Assembly (NCBI GenBank): GCA_037176845.1
Contig: JAYKXP010000132.1
Span: 1 to 64,000, forward strand
Length of the DNA stretch: 64,000 bases
Origin: Paramarasmius palmivorus
Lineage: Eukaryota > Basidiomycota > Agaricomycetes > Agaricales > Marasmiaceae
Direction: 5' to 3'
Under the pieces are notes generated by a model. The model was not told the origin of the DNA. It saw only the letters and a list, made by a program, of their open reading frames with translations, and made no database searches. The position numbers were made by a program, and so were the translations under genes. Each line of letters starts with the position of its first letter. Position 1 is the first letter of the stretch. This document shows, piece after piece, positions 22,246 to 32,542 of the stretch.

Positions 22246-23706
22246 CTACTTCAATTTCTTCTTCTTTTGTTTAGCATCGCTCCCGACCGTGCTGGCGCTG
22301 GAAGCTTCTTCCATAGAAACATCCGCTTGTGTCACTGACTTGCCTGTTTGTCCCGCCTCCGACGTGTCTTCAGGAGGTTTAGATGCAGGAAGTTTAATTT
22401 TTCGAAGTGCGACCGAAAGGTCATCCTGTTGAACGGCCTTTCCCTCGTCCTCGTGGGCTACAACAATGGGGTTCTCTGGCGCAACATCTGATGTACTGAA
22501 GACTCGAAGGCTTCTTATGAGCAAATGATAGGTCTGCATTGATCAATATCAAGATTTTTTGTCTCGGATGAAGGCGGTAGACAGACGAACCTTCCGAACG
22601 ACCCCAGTTTTGTCCTTTGTCACCCACACCAGAGGTTGCAAGGCGAGAATAAGAAAAGTACCGGGCCGAAGCAAGTCAGGGTACTTCCACGGTGGAATAA
22701 GTTCCCCGTCTCGGTCCTGGAAATCAAGCTGTACTGCTTGGGCATACTTCTGCGCGAATATGGCGCCGCCATAGTCCCTGAACACCCGTGGATCATACCG
22801 TGCATGCAACTTTATCGATGTATCTGGCAATTTGTTAGCAACTGCAATTCATCGCTTGAGCCGGACGTACCTTTCGGCAGGTCCCCTGCTGGTAAAGGGC
22901 CCTTCTCATCGTCCCCTACATCCCGTACAATCTCCTCTTGAGCTTCAGGATTCGTGGTTTCCTCGTAGGATCTCTTTTTGGTACGATATTTGGTCGGCGC
23001 ATTTCGGATTTTTGGGACCTGCTTGAAGTTGTTAGCTGCTATAGGGATGACGATGATTTGGTTACCTGATAAATCGGCCCGCTCACTACTAGAATAGCAT
23101 CGTTGGCCTTCCCCTCTTCACATGCTTTCAAAGGCGGCTTAATCTGATACTCCTGTGAAAATAGTGAGCGTGAGACTAAGATACTGGCATGTAAATACCT
23201 TGCCGACGCTCATGTCATAGTCTTTGTCCATACAAACTAGTGTTTCGAGAGTAACCAGTTGATTATGCCATTCAATATCGAGCTTCTTGCTACATGCGGA
23301 TGGTTTGCCCAGGACTATTACATGTTTCGGTTTTGACAAGTCGGTCAACAAGTTCGGCTATGTAGAAATCAACGGAAGACTCAATGTCGAATATTGTAGT
23401 GCTCACCGTTGACGAAGAACCAACAAAGTGATTGCCCATTGCTCCGAGCGCCGTACCGTGGTCCGAGCCAACGATTTCTCCACAAGCGTAAACGATGAGG
23501 TCTTTTTTGTTGCTGTCCACGAAACTATAACTACCTGACCATGTATCGAGGAGCTTGCGATTGAAATCTGTATAGTAGTCTGCGCGCGCCAGGGACAAGA
23601 AGTTTTCGTCTTCTAGAACCGAAAGGGCAGTTTCATAGACGTCACCTGGTTTGGAACGGTCGGCGAATAAGTCGGAGGAGTGTGATCCTGGGAGGTAGGA
23701 TGCCAT
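22246..23706 (-). CDS. Conserved hypothetical protein, six exons
   Basis: Function unknown, but the structure is clear. Exons are 23706-23407, 23357-23199, 23152-23066, 23018-22871, 22823-22591 and 22533-22246, with introns of about 46-57 nt at strong splice sites, giving 404 aa without a break. The N-terminal half has LLDTWSGSYSFVDSNKKDLI and GNHFVGSSST, then KPKHVIVLGKPSACSKKLD. The middle has KNAPTKYRTKKR-like basic sequence (here IRNAPTKYRTKKRSYEE), probably a nuclear signal. Next come LHARYDPRVFRDYGGAIFA and YPDLLRPGTFLILALQPLV, and after one intron TYHLLIRSLRVFST. The C-terminus is low-complexity and ends QKKKKLK. It resembles a recurrent uncharacterised basidiomycete family as I recall it. 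The PG-containing strand segment is shared with the genes at 8779 and 19949. Confidence 0.72.
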
Positions 23707-23996
23707 ATTGTCCTGCGGGAAAAGATATCGAAGAGCCCATTTTATACGGAGGTCGCAGATTGTGAATACAAGACGAAAGGCATGATAACGTCACCCTGTC
23801 AGCTTGTACCGCAGTAGTCAGGAACGTGTCACGTTTAGCCATGGCTTACTAATCTGTAATCCTTGTCATTTCCTGTCCTCCATCAGCGTCAGCAGCACTG
23901 TATATTCCTTCGCGATATGGACAAGACAGTATTACATATGTCCTGTGGACGTAGAATAAAAGCAGGAGAAGATCACGGTCTACATACCACCTCTAT

Positions 23997-24671
23997 ATGG
24001 CCGAACCCTGTGAGAACTGTGAACTCGACTTTTGCGAGGCCTATGCCTCCGGAGTCATGAACACATTCCGCAAACTTCGAAGATACAAAGCAACGATGGA
24101 CGTCAACATCCTTGCAGGAGACTCCCCTGTTGCTGTTCCAGCTCATCAAGCTCTTCTATGTTCCTCGAGCAACTACTTTGCTTGTTGGTTTTCAATACGT
24201 CCGGCCAATGAGGATCGTCATGTTGTGGAGGCGAAGGCGTTCGATAGATTTGCCGTGAGCAAAGTCATAGGTCAGTGGAGGATTGCTATTCTCATGTAAG
24301 GTGCTAAACTTCTCTAGATCTTGTATATGCTATGGACGACCCCTATCCCTTGCTCTATGAACTGTTGGCGCCTTGTAGGGCCGAAAGCAAAGGACAGATG
24401 CTATTGGGGGTAGAGCTCGTATTCGATGTCTATGATGTCGCTGTACGATGGGAGATTGCAGGGCTGCCTGACCTTATTCAGACTGCGATCCTTGCTGAAG
24501 AGATCATTAATCCAACGACAGCGACCGAAGGTGTGTGGAACCGTTATTGTTCTAAACACAGGCGTTAACTTTGGTTCAGTTCTCGCGAGGGCAAAACGAT
24601 CAGGCGCAACTGACATAGTTGAGGTATGCAACGAGATTCAGATGCAAGAGAGCTTTTCCCGTGACTTGTAA
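23997..24671 (+). CDS. BTB/POZ-domain protein
   Basis: BTB domains dimerise and often serve as adaptors for cullin-3 ubiquitin ligases. Exons are 23997-24270, 24318-24530 and 24580-24671, both introns phase 1 (GTCAGT...CTCTAG; GTGTGT...GTTCAG), giving 192 aa. After a short N-terminus, DVNILAGDSPVAVPAHQALL matches the BTB pattern of a short strand followed by AHKaiL. Further on, KVIDLVYAMDDPYP and FDVYDVAVRWEIAGLPDLI match the later helices (yiYt and vy.LAdkyei.gL). The protein is essentially the BTB fold alone, as in many small fungal BTB proteins. Its partner is unknown. Confidence 0.65.
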
Positions 24672-24889
24672 CAATATTTCTTTTGTGGCTGTAAATATAC
24701 TACCACTCCTGCAAAACATTCTATCACTGCAACTTTGGACCGAGTGTAGTTTTGATGGGGTGGGAAGTTATTATTAAGCACAAATTTTGGAAATTGGGTA
24801 TCACCCTGTCCTTCTTTAAACGCGACACCCGCCTCGGATGGAGACACTGTCACTTGTCCGGTTTTCGTCACTATGCAGCTATCGCCAGC

Positions 24890-25160
24890 GTCTCAGAATC
24901 TCGCTCTGTCTCGAACCATGTGGAGCTTGGTTCATCATCGACCACTGGGACGCTTCACAACAGAATTCGTAAACCTCGAATCCCTTGGCAAATCTTCTTC
25001 CACTGTTTAGATCATTTCGTTACAAAATACGGCATTGGCGAGGACTTGTGGGTGTTGAAGCTCAACAAGCGCATCTACCAATGGTACGTGCTCAAAAATA
25101 AACTGAAACAGTCTACTGACGGCTAGCTGAACCAGCCTTGTACTATCCCCATACGTTCGG
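24890..25160 (+). pseudogene. Possible degenerate F-box segment
   Basis: One frame reads RIPWQIFFHCLDHFVTKYGIG then LWVLKLNKRIYQW, which has the rhythm of an F-box (IPxEI...L....LL.LxxvNk...). A GTACGT donor and an AACCAG acceptor follow, but neighbouring frames do not join into one continuous protein, so I treat it as broken or mis-modelled. The match is short and could be chance. Confidence 0.25.
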
Positions 25161-25785
25161 CCGCAAATTCTGCATGTGGAGACCTCATTACCATGGAGCT
25201 TCAGGTGACGAAAACATGCGCCAAGTTTGGTATCGACCTCGTCCCGGTATTTCGACCAACACGAGTCATTGGAGTCATTGTCTTTCGGGAACTCCGCACA
25301 CATTCTTTCATGGGCATCGGGTTCCTTGTCGTATCTAGCTAGAGGGGTACATCCTCTGTTGTGTCGTCATGCGAAGAGTACGAGAGACAAAATCCGAAGA
25401 ACCATGGGTACTGAATATTGAGCTCGTATTATTCTGGCATGAACTGAGGCTGGGTGTGAAGTTTTTGCGCATCGAAGGCCGTTGGCAAGAAATGGCACAT
25501 TTAACCGCCGATAGGACTCATCTCGGATACGACGACGACCCCTGGGGCTTCAATGGTCAGTTTCCGGCCGGGTTACCGTGTCATGTAACTACAGCGAAAC
25601 TGTATTATATTCGTATCAGTCGTCAGCTTAGTATTATAACACAACTAATTTATGTCAGCTACGAGCACTGCCCCCCTACAGAACGATATAAAGAACTAAA
25701 ACTGTTATGTGGAGTCTAATTATCTATCGCACTCGATCTGACCAAACGCGGTTGCCCAGCCCGGCCATTTGTTCACAGTGATCCT

Positions 25786-26959
25786 ATGGAACTTCATCTC
25801 GCTCCTCTTCGGGGGCATTCTTTCAAAACTTCTCTGCCATTGGAGCTTCTTCAGGAAGTAATGAAGATGTATCTGAACAACGCCGAAACTGGCGAAATAA
25901 CAACAGCCCTTCTCATCAACTCTGACATTACTGCAGGGTGAGTATTTGTTCGTCTTGGTTGCTTTATGGTATCGCTGTAAATATTGGGAACAATGTAGGC
26001 TATACCAGTCCATTTACAGAACCATCCGTGTTACTACCTTTCGCTCATTGATTTCCCTCTTTCGAGCTTTCACGAATAAGCCTTTCTTGGCCCGTTACAC
26101 TAGGACGTTCATCTTCATCCTGCCCAACACCTTCACCACGCACAGGATCTCAATATTGAACAGTGAAGGTTTGGCTGCAGCAATGAACACGCCTTGGGAG
26201 GTTTCTCCTCTCCTTGCAGTGGCCCCGTACATTCGTCACCTCGAATTTCAGGCCAGTTTACTGCATCCAGATGCACTCTATGCCATACGCACCACACATT
26301 TTCCTAATATAGTCAGCCTGCGTGCATCGTATAAAGTGGTCCTGAATGCTTTCAATACAATCACGCTACACAAGGACATGGTCGAATTTCCTCAACTGAG
26401 AGAACTCTCGGTTCGTCATGTGGGAACTCCCAGTTTTACAGAGGATCTTGTAGTGGACTCGTGGAATACACTCGTTCGCCTCCATGTGCAGATCGACATC
26501 ATGGAAGCACTCCGCGGGCAACCATACTCCGCTAACCTCGCCCATTTGGTTTCTCTGCGAGAAGTTTGCATAAGCTTCCGCAACAGTTGCGCGGTATATT
26601 ATGCTGAATATTTGGAGAACTTCGTTGTGCCGAGCTTCGTAGAGGTGGTCATCGTGGTCATCAATAGGGAATGGTACTCCACAGGGGCTATTCAAGCACC
26701 TCCCCCCTCTGCTCGTTACCGTTATCACCCTGCATTGGTCTTCGTCTCCTTCCGGACGCCGTATTTTCTTCGTCATCATCACATACCGGATTCAGAACAC
26801 ATGGCGCATTTGGCAAATCGATTCTACACTTGTGAAACCACTGATTCATGGCGCAACATCTGGAACCAAGCGAGGCGTATGAACTTGTCCAGATCAAAAG
26901 ACGTTGTGAATGACGGTTCGAGGGTGGAACTACAGTATACAGCTATGGAATCTCTGTAA
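25786..26959 (+). CDS. F-box-like protein (paralog 2 of 4)
   Basis: Exons are 25786-25937 and 25999-26959 with a 61-nt phase-2 intron (GTGAGT...TGTAG), giving 370 aa. Exon 1 has HSFKTSLPLELLQEVMKMYL followed by TTALLINSDITAG, nearly the same layout as paralog 4 (HSFCTALPLELLQEVVTIF). Exon 2 is leucine-rich with shared blocks AIRTTHFPNIVSL, WNTLVRLHVQIDI, LREVCISF and RYHPALVFVSF. These correspond to AVRTTNFPHLLFL, WNALSRLHLQLDL, LRELSVAF and RYHPTLVFACK in paralog 4. The C-terminus ends ELQYTAMESL. An SCF-adaptor role is inferred from the F-box-like N-terminus only. The start ATG is the only one in frame before the motif. Confidence 0.75.
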
Positions 26960-27838
26960 TAGTGCTTAATGAAAACGATTTTTCCCCAATATCTTCTAAA
27001 TATTGCTATGAGTTGTATCTAGAAGAATCTTGACATAACTCACTGTTATGACGTGCGTCTCCTCCTCCGTGTCCGCGCAAATGTATTCAACGGAAGAGAT
27101 GCAGAGTGTTGGGAATGACACTGTTGCATCAGGTCCTAACATCCCTTCGTTGGTGACGGGTGCATACCATGTTCCCGTGCCTACGGCTCTGGAACTGTCA
27201 TTACTCCTCATGCCCTTTGGATGGCTTAACGAGTACTATACCTGTGGTCTTCAGCGGAATCAAGTAGCAACTGCTCGTGATCAATACCTTGCATGTGGGA
27301 GAATGTAATCGGTGATGTACTTCTCCTGCTAAAAACCGTGCGATTGCCCTGATCCTCTGCTCGCCGTCAACACAGGACCGTATGAGTAATCCGGAGGTAC
27401 GATCTCGATGTGTAACTGAAGTGAACTGCGTGAATTACACGGTAGAGTATGCCTACTAGGTGCCCATATCTCACCAAAGACCAACGACCCTACTGGGAAG
27501 TGGTGGACGAACGAATCTATGAATTGCGATTGGACGTAATCGTCCCAACGTCCTCGGTCGGCCGAGCGAAACTTGATTCGACCTCCACGAAGTTCATCTA
27601 TTGCAATGGTTAATTGAATCGAGCCTGGCGCTCATCAAAAAGCGTCTAACTTATCAACAAGCTAACACTGAAAGAACCAACATGGGGCTCAGGCAGCGTA
27701 TCGGAAAGATTCCGCCGTGTCGAGAACATGATGGAAGGATGGAAAGAAGCGACTACCGATCACCTCATTCAGCTTCGGCAAAACGGCTCGTTAATTTTGA
27801 AATTCTTATTTACATGGTACTCGTATATCCAATATCAC
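26960..27838. other. Spacer, no confident gene
   Basis: Short frames occur on both strands, for example 27211-26996 (minus), which ends at a GTGAGT donor, and 27601-27939 (plus). I could not assemble either into a multi-exon gene or link it to a family. The right part is the 3' flank of the 27839-28514 gene. Confidence 0.4.
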
Positions 27839-28514
27839 CTACTTCACGAGTCTTCCACAACCTTCGGGAACCACTAAATCCGACACTTGCGAAGGGTCAC
27901 CCACGATATCAGTATGTCCTTCTTTTTCTGCCGTACTAAACGAGAATTCTGCCTCTTGTTCGCTGGAGAAACCCCGATGGAAATTGTTTGGGGCTCCACT
28001 TGTCAATCGGCGAGCAAGATAGCTGTGGAATATTCATTTAGCACGAGGGGTTACGGCCGATAATGTCGAAGGCAACTTACTCTCCTTTGACCCAACCTAT
28101 CTTCCTTCCTCGATAAATGGCATACCAGCGAGTACTGACAGAGTTTTCCACCGGGGCAAGGACAGCACCACTTCCAGACGGCACCGCCCCGCGGATCAGC
28201 ACGGGCGCGCTACAATGGGGACATATGACAGCTTGTCGTGTACTTGAGCCACGGTGTTCTAAATTACTGCGAATGCAACCACTTACGGATACCTTCTTGC
28301 CCCAGTTGCATCTCAACAGAATCGTCGGAATACCCCGATGGCGATTGCACTAAACTGGTTGATGATGGTTGCCCTTGATTCAACAAAACTACGTCGTCGC
28401 CGAAGTCTGTTACTTGTTAGCGCTCGTGATATTTCATGGGCGTCAAGTGCACTTACTACCCGAGATATCGCCTTCTTCAGTTCGTCGTCGCTTGGCGGGA
28501 GGGAAATCTGCCAT
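27839..28514 (-). CDS. Protein with RNase H1 N-terminal (viroplasmin-like) domain
   Basis: The RNase H1 N-terminal domain, also found in caulimovirus viroplasmin, binds RNA/DNA hybrids or double-stranded RNA. Exons are 28514-28457, 28406-28293, 28258-28081 and 28022-27839 with GT-AG introns of 34-58 nt, giving 177 aa. A short basic start (PPAKRRRTEEGD) is followed by an acidic linker and a CPHC-containing stretch. The domain reads TRWYAIYRGRKIGWVKGD then LTSGAPNNFHRGFSSEQEAEF, matching the family pattern WYaVyrGrkpGv...v.GvpgA.fk.F.s.eEAe. There is no RNase H catalytic domain; the protein ends soon afterwards (EGCGRLVK, stop). It may be a free hybrid-binding protein. The 34-nt second intron is unusually short, so that junction is the weakest. 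Confidence 0.62.
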
Positions 28515-28848
28515 TAGGTTTATTTCTGCAGCCTTGAATCTCCAATGCAATCGCTGTTTTATACTGTTCAACTGTGGCTGTCCCGACGGATGACTTGGCT
28601 TCATTATCGTGGCTGACAAGGTTGACAGATACGGTAATCCGTCTTGGATAGTAAGGGCGTTACAGAGGTAATCAGCTAATACCAGGTCTGCTTTCTAATA
28701 CACAGCACGAAACACTCCCAAACGTATTCCACGGGCCCCGAAGTGTACGATTCGATTAATACTGTACTCGTAACATTTCATTGAATTCTGGTAGCGCAAA
28801 AATACAACACTAAAAAATAGGCAGAAATTCTACTTGCGTATGCTTCAT

Positions 28849-29952
28849 TTATGAGTCGTAAAATTGTTCTGCTTTTTTCCACACTTCACTCCAAGCAGTG
28901 ACAGCCCCGTAAACCAAGATCCTTCCGCACAAATGAGAAACGGAAGCGCGGTCCTCGAACGATGGCAATAGGAAGTACGGCAACGAATGACAAGCGAACA
29001 GCACTTTTCGATTGCACGTAAGAGTCGTCGGCGGAGGAAGTGGTGCGGGTGATTGGTTTCCTTCTTCCCAAAAGCGTCCGACGAGTACGATGATACATTG
29101 CACAGTTTGAGGGACAACGAGTGCTTCTAAAAATTGCACGTAATGCTCCATGCCACCGTCTGCGAATGCTATGCTCATTTGTGTCAAGTTAGGGAGTGCA
29201 TGATAATCTATTTGCTTTGCTCGGCTGAACACCATGTCCTCCGGGGTCAACGACAAATGTAGGCGGGTAATAGAGATCCACGAATGAACCACCCTTTTAG
29301 TGAGTATCGGCTGAATAGCGGGTACTTCCTCAGAGTTGAATAACGTCCGGTTATTGATGTCTTCTTGTTCCGTATCCTCTGCATTCAGCAAAAGAAGTCG
29401 ACGACTTTCCAAATATCTGAGTCGAGGAAATCGAGTGGTTCTGATTACTCGAAAAGCTAGAGGATGTAATTTCCCAATCCTCATCTGCAAGTGGAGGAGC
29501 GTTGGGGCGCACATTCGGATTATGCGGTCGATCCACCCGAGGGCCTCTTCTCTCCTGTATTTCGTGACTTCTGGTGATCCTGTCCGAGTTCCGTAAGGAT
29601 ATGCATCTGGGAAGTGCAGGTCCAGGCAACGAACATAAGTGGCGAGAATAGGATTGCGACGGAAGGATGTGTGTAACGACTTCAAGGTGACATAAAATCG
29701 TAACGAGACCCGTCGATAGAAGTAACAATACAGCCTAAACAGCGTCAGTATCGGTCGAGGGTGAACGGAGCTCGTCAACCTAGCTGTCAAACTACGACAC
29801 AGTAATAGAACTCGAGTGACTGTCCCGCCCTCGGCCAGATCGATGTAACGTTCCAAAATCAACAGTAGAAGTTCGACAGGCAAAACATGTGTGAACCCGA
29901 CACGAGTTCCAACATTGCATCGTCTCTCTTGCGTATTTTGGCGCAAGAGCAT
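28849..29952 (-). CDS. F-box-like protein (paralog 3 of 4)
   Basis: Exons are 29952-29780 and 29734-28849, giving 352 aa. The N-terminus has THVLPVELLLLILERYIDLA followed by RVLLLCRSLTAR. The 45-nt segment 29779-29735 starts GTTGAC, ends TTTAG, has no stop and is a multiple of three. It sits exactly at the intron site shared by the other three paralogs (SLTAR|LYCYFYR), so I treat it as an intron that can also be read through. Exon 2 has the family blocks VIRTTRFPRLRYL, SWISITRLHLSL, LTQMSIAFADGG and a C-terminal WSEVWKKAEQFY. The minus strand is open farther upstream without an ATG, so 29952 is the first real start. It is divergent from paralog 4, with 224 bp between start codons. Confidence 0.7.
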   Translation of the reverse strand: MLLRQNTQERRCNVGTRVGFTHVLPVELLLLILERYIDLAEGGTVTRVLLLCRSLTARLTSSVHPRPILTLFRLYCYFYRRVSLRFYVTLKSLHTSFRRNPILATYVRCLDLHFPDAYPYGTRTGSPEVTKYRREEALGWIDRIIRMCAPTLLHLQMRIGKLHPLAFRVIRTTRFPRLRYLESRRLLLLNAEDTEQEDINNRTLFNSEEVPAIQPILTKRVVHSWISITRLHLSLTPEDMVFSRAKQIDYHALPNLTQMSIAFADGGMEHYVQFLEALVVPQTVQCIIVLVGRFWEEGNQSPAPLPPPTTLTCNRKVLFACHSLPYFLLPSFEDRASVSHLCGRILVYGAVTAWSEVWKKAEQFYDS

Positions 29953-30134
29953 ATCGGGAGTGGGTATGATATCGGAGCGCCCACATAGATCCCTTTTAAA
30001 CGCCTGAAGGTGATTAAGCGCCTTGATAGTGTAATACAATTACCTCGCCTGAAGTAATTGCACAACACACACTTATTGGCTTATCTGCACCACCCTCATG
30101 TAAGCCCGCTTTGAGTATAAAACCAGTAGGCAAC

Positions 30135-30141
30135 TATAAAA
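30135..30141 (+). promoter_or_regulatory. TATA box of the 30177 gene
   Basis: TATAAAA lies 42 bp upstream of the ATG at 30177 in the short gap between divergent paralogs 3 and 4. Position and sequence fit a core promoter for the rightward gene. Confidence 0.5.
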
Positions 30142-30176
30142 GGAGTCCGATTCGATAACACTCACTTCCTCTCTTA

Positions 30177-31335
30177 ATGGCGAATATCAACCGTCGTCTA
30201 GCTCTGGCTCCAGCAGGCGGCCACTCTTTCTGCACCGCATTGCCACTGGAGCTTCTTCAGGAAGTTGTCACGATCTTCGTCGAAGATGGCGGCGACCGTT
30301 TAACAGCTCTTCTCATACATTCGATGATCACTCACAGGTATGCACTTGAGTACTCAGCTATATTCGTATAGTAACGATAGCAGGCTTTATAGGGAGGTAT
30401 ACAAGTGGATTCGGATTACCCGATTCTCGGCCCTCTGTTCTGTGCACCTTGCATTCCAGAACAACGCCCAGTTGCCGTCCTATGTCGTTGGCATGGAAAT
30501 CAAACTGCCCGGTGACCCACAGTCAGTGAAGGCAGATTTGCGAGCGCAGCGTGTCGATCACGACACGGACGTCGGCTCTTTGCAGGCGGACATTCTGAAA
30601 GCTGTGGCCCCTTCCATAACCCTTTTAACCCTGCGAATGCGATGCATCAATCCGACCGTATTCCATGCAGTTAGGACCACAAATTTCCCTCACCTTTTGT
30701 TCCTTCATACATCATACTACTTTTCTCTCGACCCGACCAACACGAAGGAAGTGTACGATGAAATATCTTACATGCACCTGCTCCGACTGCCGGCGAACGA
30801 GCGATGCGCCCTCCCGAAGCTCACTGCATCATCGGTAGCCCCATCCTGGAACGCTTTATCTCGATTGCATCTGCAGCTCGACCTCAACGAGATCCTGGCG
30901 GACCAGCCACTGTCGGCGAACCTTCGTCATTTGCCTGCTCTGCGTGAGCTCAGTGTAGCGTTCGTCCACACTGCGAACTATTACTATGTTGACTTCCTGG
31001 AGAAATTGGTGGTATTGCCTGAATTGAGGGGTATAGCCGTTGTCATGAGCGATAACTGGAGTATACGCACCACGGTTCGGGCTCCTTATCCATCCCTTTG
31101 GTATCGTTACCATCCAACTCTCGTGTTCGCATGCAAGGACCGCCCCTACTTCTTCGACCAGCGTTTCACAGCCCCGCAAGTAGTGGCACACGTCAAGGAC
31201 CGCTTGCTGATTTACGACCATTCCTCATCTTGGGACGCTTTGTGGATTGGCGTAAACGAAATTATCTGTAAAAACTTGAAGGACGCGACAGGGACAGAGT
31301 GGCCAGTTACGGCGATGGAGTATTCGTTGCACTAG
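30177..31335 (+). CDS. F-box-like protein (paralog 4 of 4)
   Basis: Exons are 30177-30337 and 30384-31335 with a 46-nt phase-2 intron (GTATGC...AGCAG), giving 370 aa, the same length as paralog 2. Exon 1 has HSFCTALPLELLQEVVTIF and TALLIHSMITHR. Exon 2 starts LYREVYKWIRITRFSAL, parallel to LYQSIYRTIRVTTFRSL in paralog 2. Shared leucine-rich blocks follow (AVRTTNFPHLLFL, WNALSRLHLQLDL, LRELSVAF) and the end is WPVTAMEYSLH. Paralogs 2 and 4 are the closest pair of the four. A TATA box lies at 30135. The substrate-adaptor role is inferred from the F-box-like helix only. Confidence 0.75.
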
Positions 31336-31578
31336 GCGCTGAGATCTGAGAACGTTCAGGCCTACGGCCTCGGTGGTGTAGAAGAGCGGAGCGAGGCAGT
31401 GTCTTTATGACGTTAACCACCGTCGTGTATATGTAATCAATTATTAAGCATTTCTATTTTTAGAAAAAGTGGTTTTTACACTCAAAAGTGCCGGTCGAAT
31501 CGTTAGTTTGAAGGTGGTTAAGACCCACTACCTAGCGGTAGCGGGAATAAAAACTTAGCTACTGAGTCGGAACAAGGC

Positions 31579-32329
31579 TCATATTTCGAGATACTCTCGT
31601 TCGATATCCTCGCGATATGCGAAAGTATAGTCCATGCTTCCATCCCAATTTTTCCCTAAGATAACAGCATATATCTTTCGCAAGGGTGACCAGTTGTCTC
31701 CAACGCGGTACCTCTTAACAATCTGCCCTTCTTTCACTACATCCAGAGGGTCTACGCCTTCCCAAGCTTTGACCTTCTTACGACGATCGTCTGTTTGCAT
31801 AGAGAAAGAATATTTGTATAGAGCTTCCATTCTCTTAACCCTGACTTCGTACTCCTCCTCGGTGATGAACTCATCATCTCCTACTTCAGGGACAAAGACG
31901 TCTGGTTCCTGCACCTCTGGCATCCTGTAGACAGAATCGCGATCCAAGAATGGATTGACGAAGAGGACAGGCGAGCTAAAATCTTCCGGAGGCTCGCACG
32001 GCTGGAATAACTCCGTTGAGTGTGTAGCAATCGTTTCGAGGAACTCGCGCTTTCGGGATTCCGAGCCGTTGTCGCAGTCGATAATGTATGGTTTTGGTTC
32101 TTCGACGGGAAGGGGAGTCGATGGATCGAGAGCCTTGGGTTTGTGCGGAATCCCCGATAAGGCGAGTGCTTGCCAATTTCCCTAATCGCGGTCGTCAGAC
32201 GTGTAAACAACCTCTTGAAACGTATAGACGCACCAAGAACCGTTGACGGCTCCATTCACGAAGTTCGAGTCGAGCTCGAGGCTCGATGACGCCGACTTTT
32301 TCGAGGGTTAGAATAGTACCCGCGCGCAT
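31579..32329 (-). CDS. Hypothetical protein, GNW family copy 1
   Basis: Function unknown. Exons are 32329-32234 and 32181-31579 with a 52-nt phase-0 intron (GTGCGT...GATTAG), giving 232 aa. Exon 1 ends REWSRQRFL and exon 2 opens GNWQALA. The gene at 35361-36326 has RRKFL at the same splice position, followed by GNWEQLA, so the two are paralogs with a conserved intron. Near the middle is a block of acidic residues (EVGDDEFITEEEYEVRV). The C-terminal half is mixed-charge with YRVGDNWSPLRKIYAVILG. No signal peptide or membrane segment is seen. Exon 2 is open without an internal ATG upstream of the acidic block, so the spliced start at 32329 is needed. Confidence 0.6.
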
Positions 32330-32542
32330 GTTAGCTGTTCAAATCGAAACGTAGAGAATTGAGATGTGTCAGTGCAGGTTATATATCACAGGAGCGTGAG
32401 ATTCATAATCTCATTGTTTGACGCGAGGGTTCATGCATGCATGACTTTCGTGGCCTGCATTGTCCACATCGTGCCGTAAGTGGTCTTTTCGCGATTTCTA
32501 TTGTTGATTCGGTGGAGTAAACAGATTGTGGAACGAATTAAA

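Noticed and set aside
24752..25303. Minus-strand frame at 25303-25007 as a gene
   Set aside because: It is open but isolated, and the plus strand has a weak F-box-like reading; neither is strong enough to call a gene on the minus strand.
29953..30039. Upstream extension of F-box-like paralog 3 to 30039
   Set aside because: The extension begins with TTG and lacks family sequence; the first ATG is at 29952.
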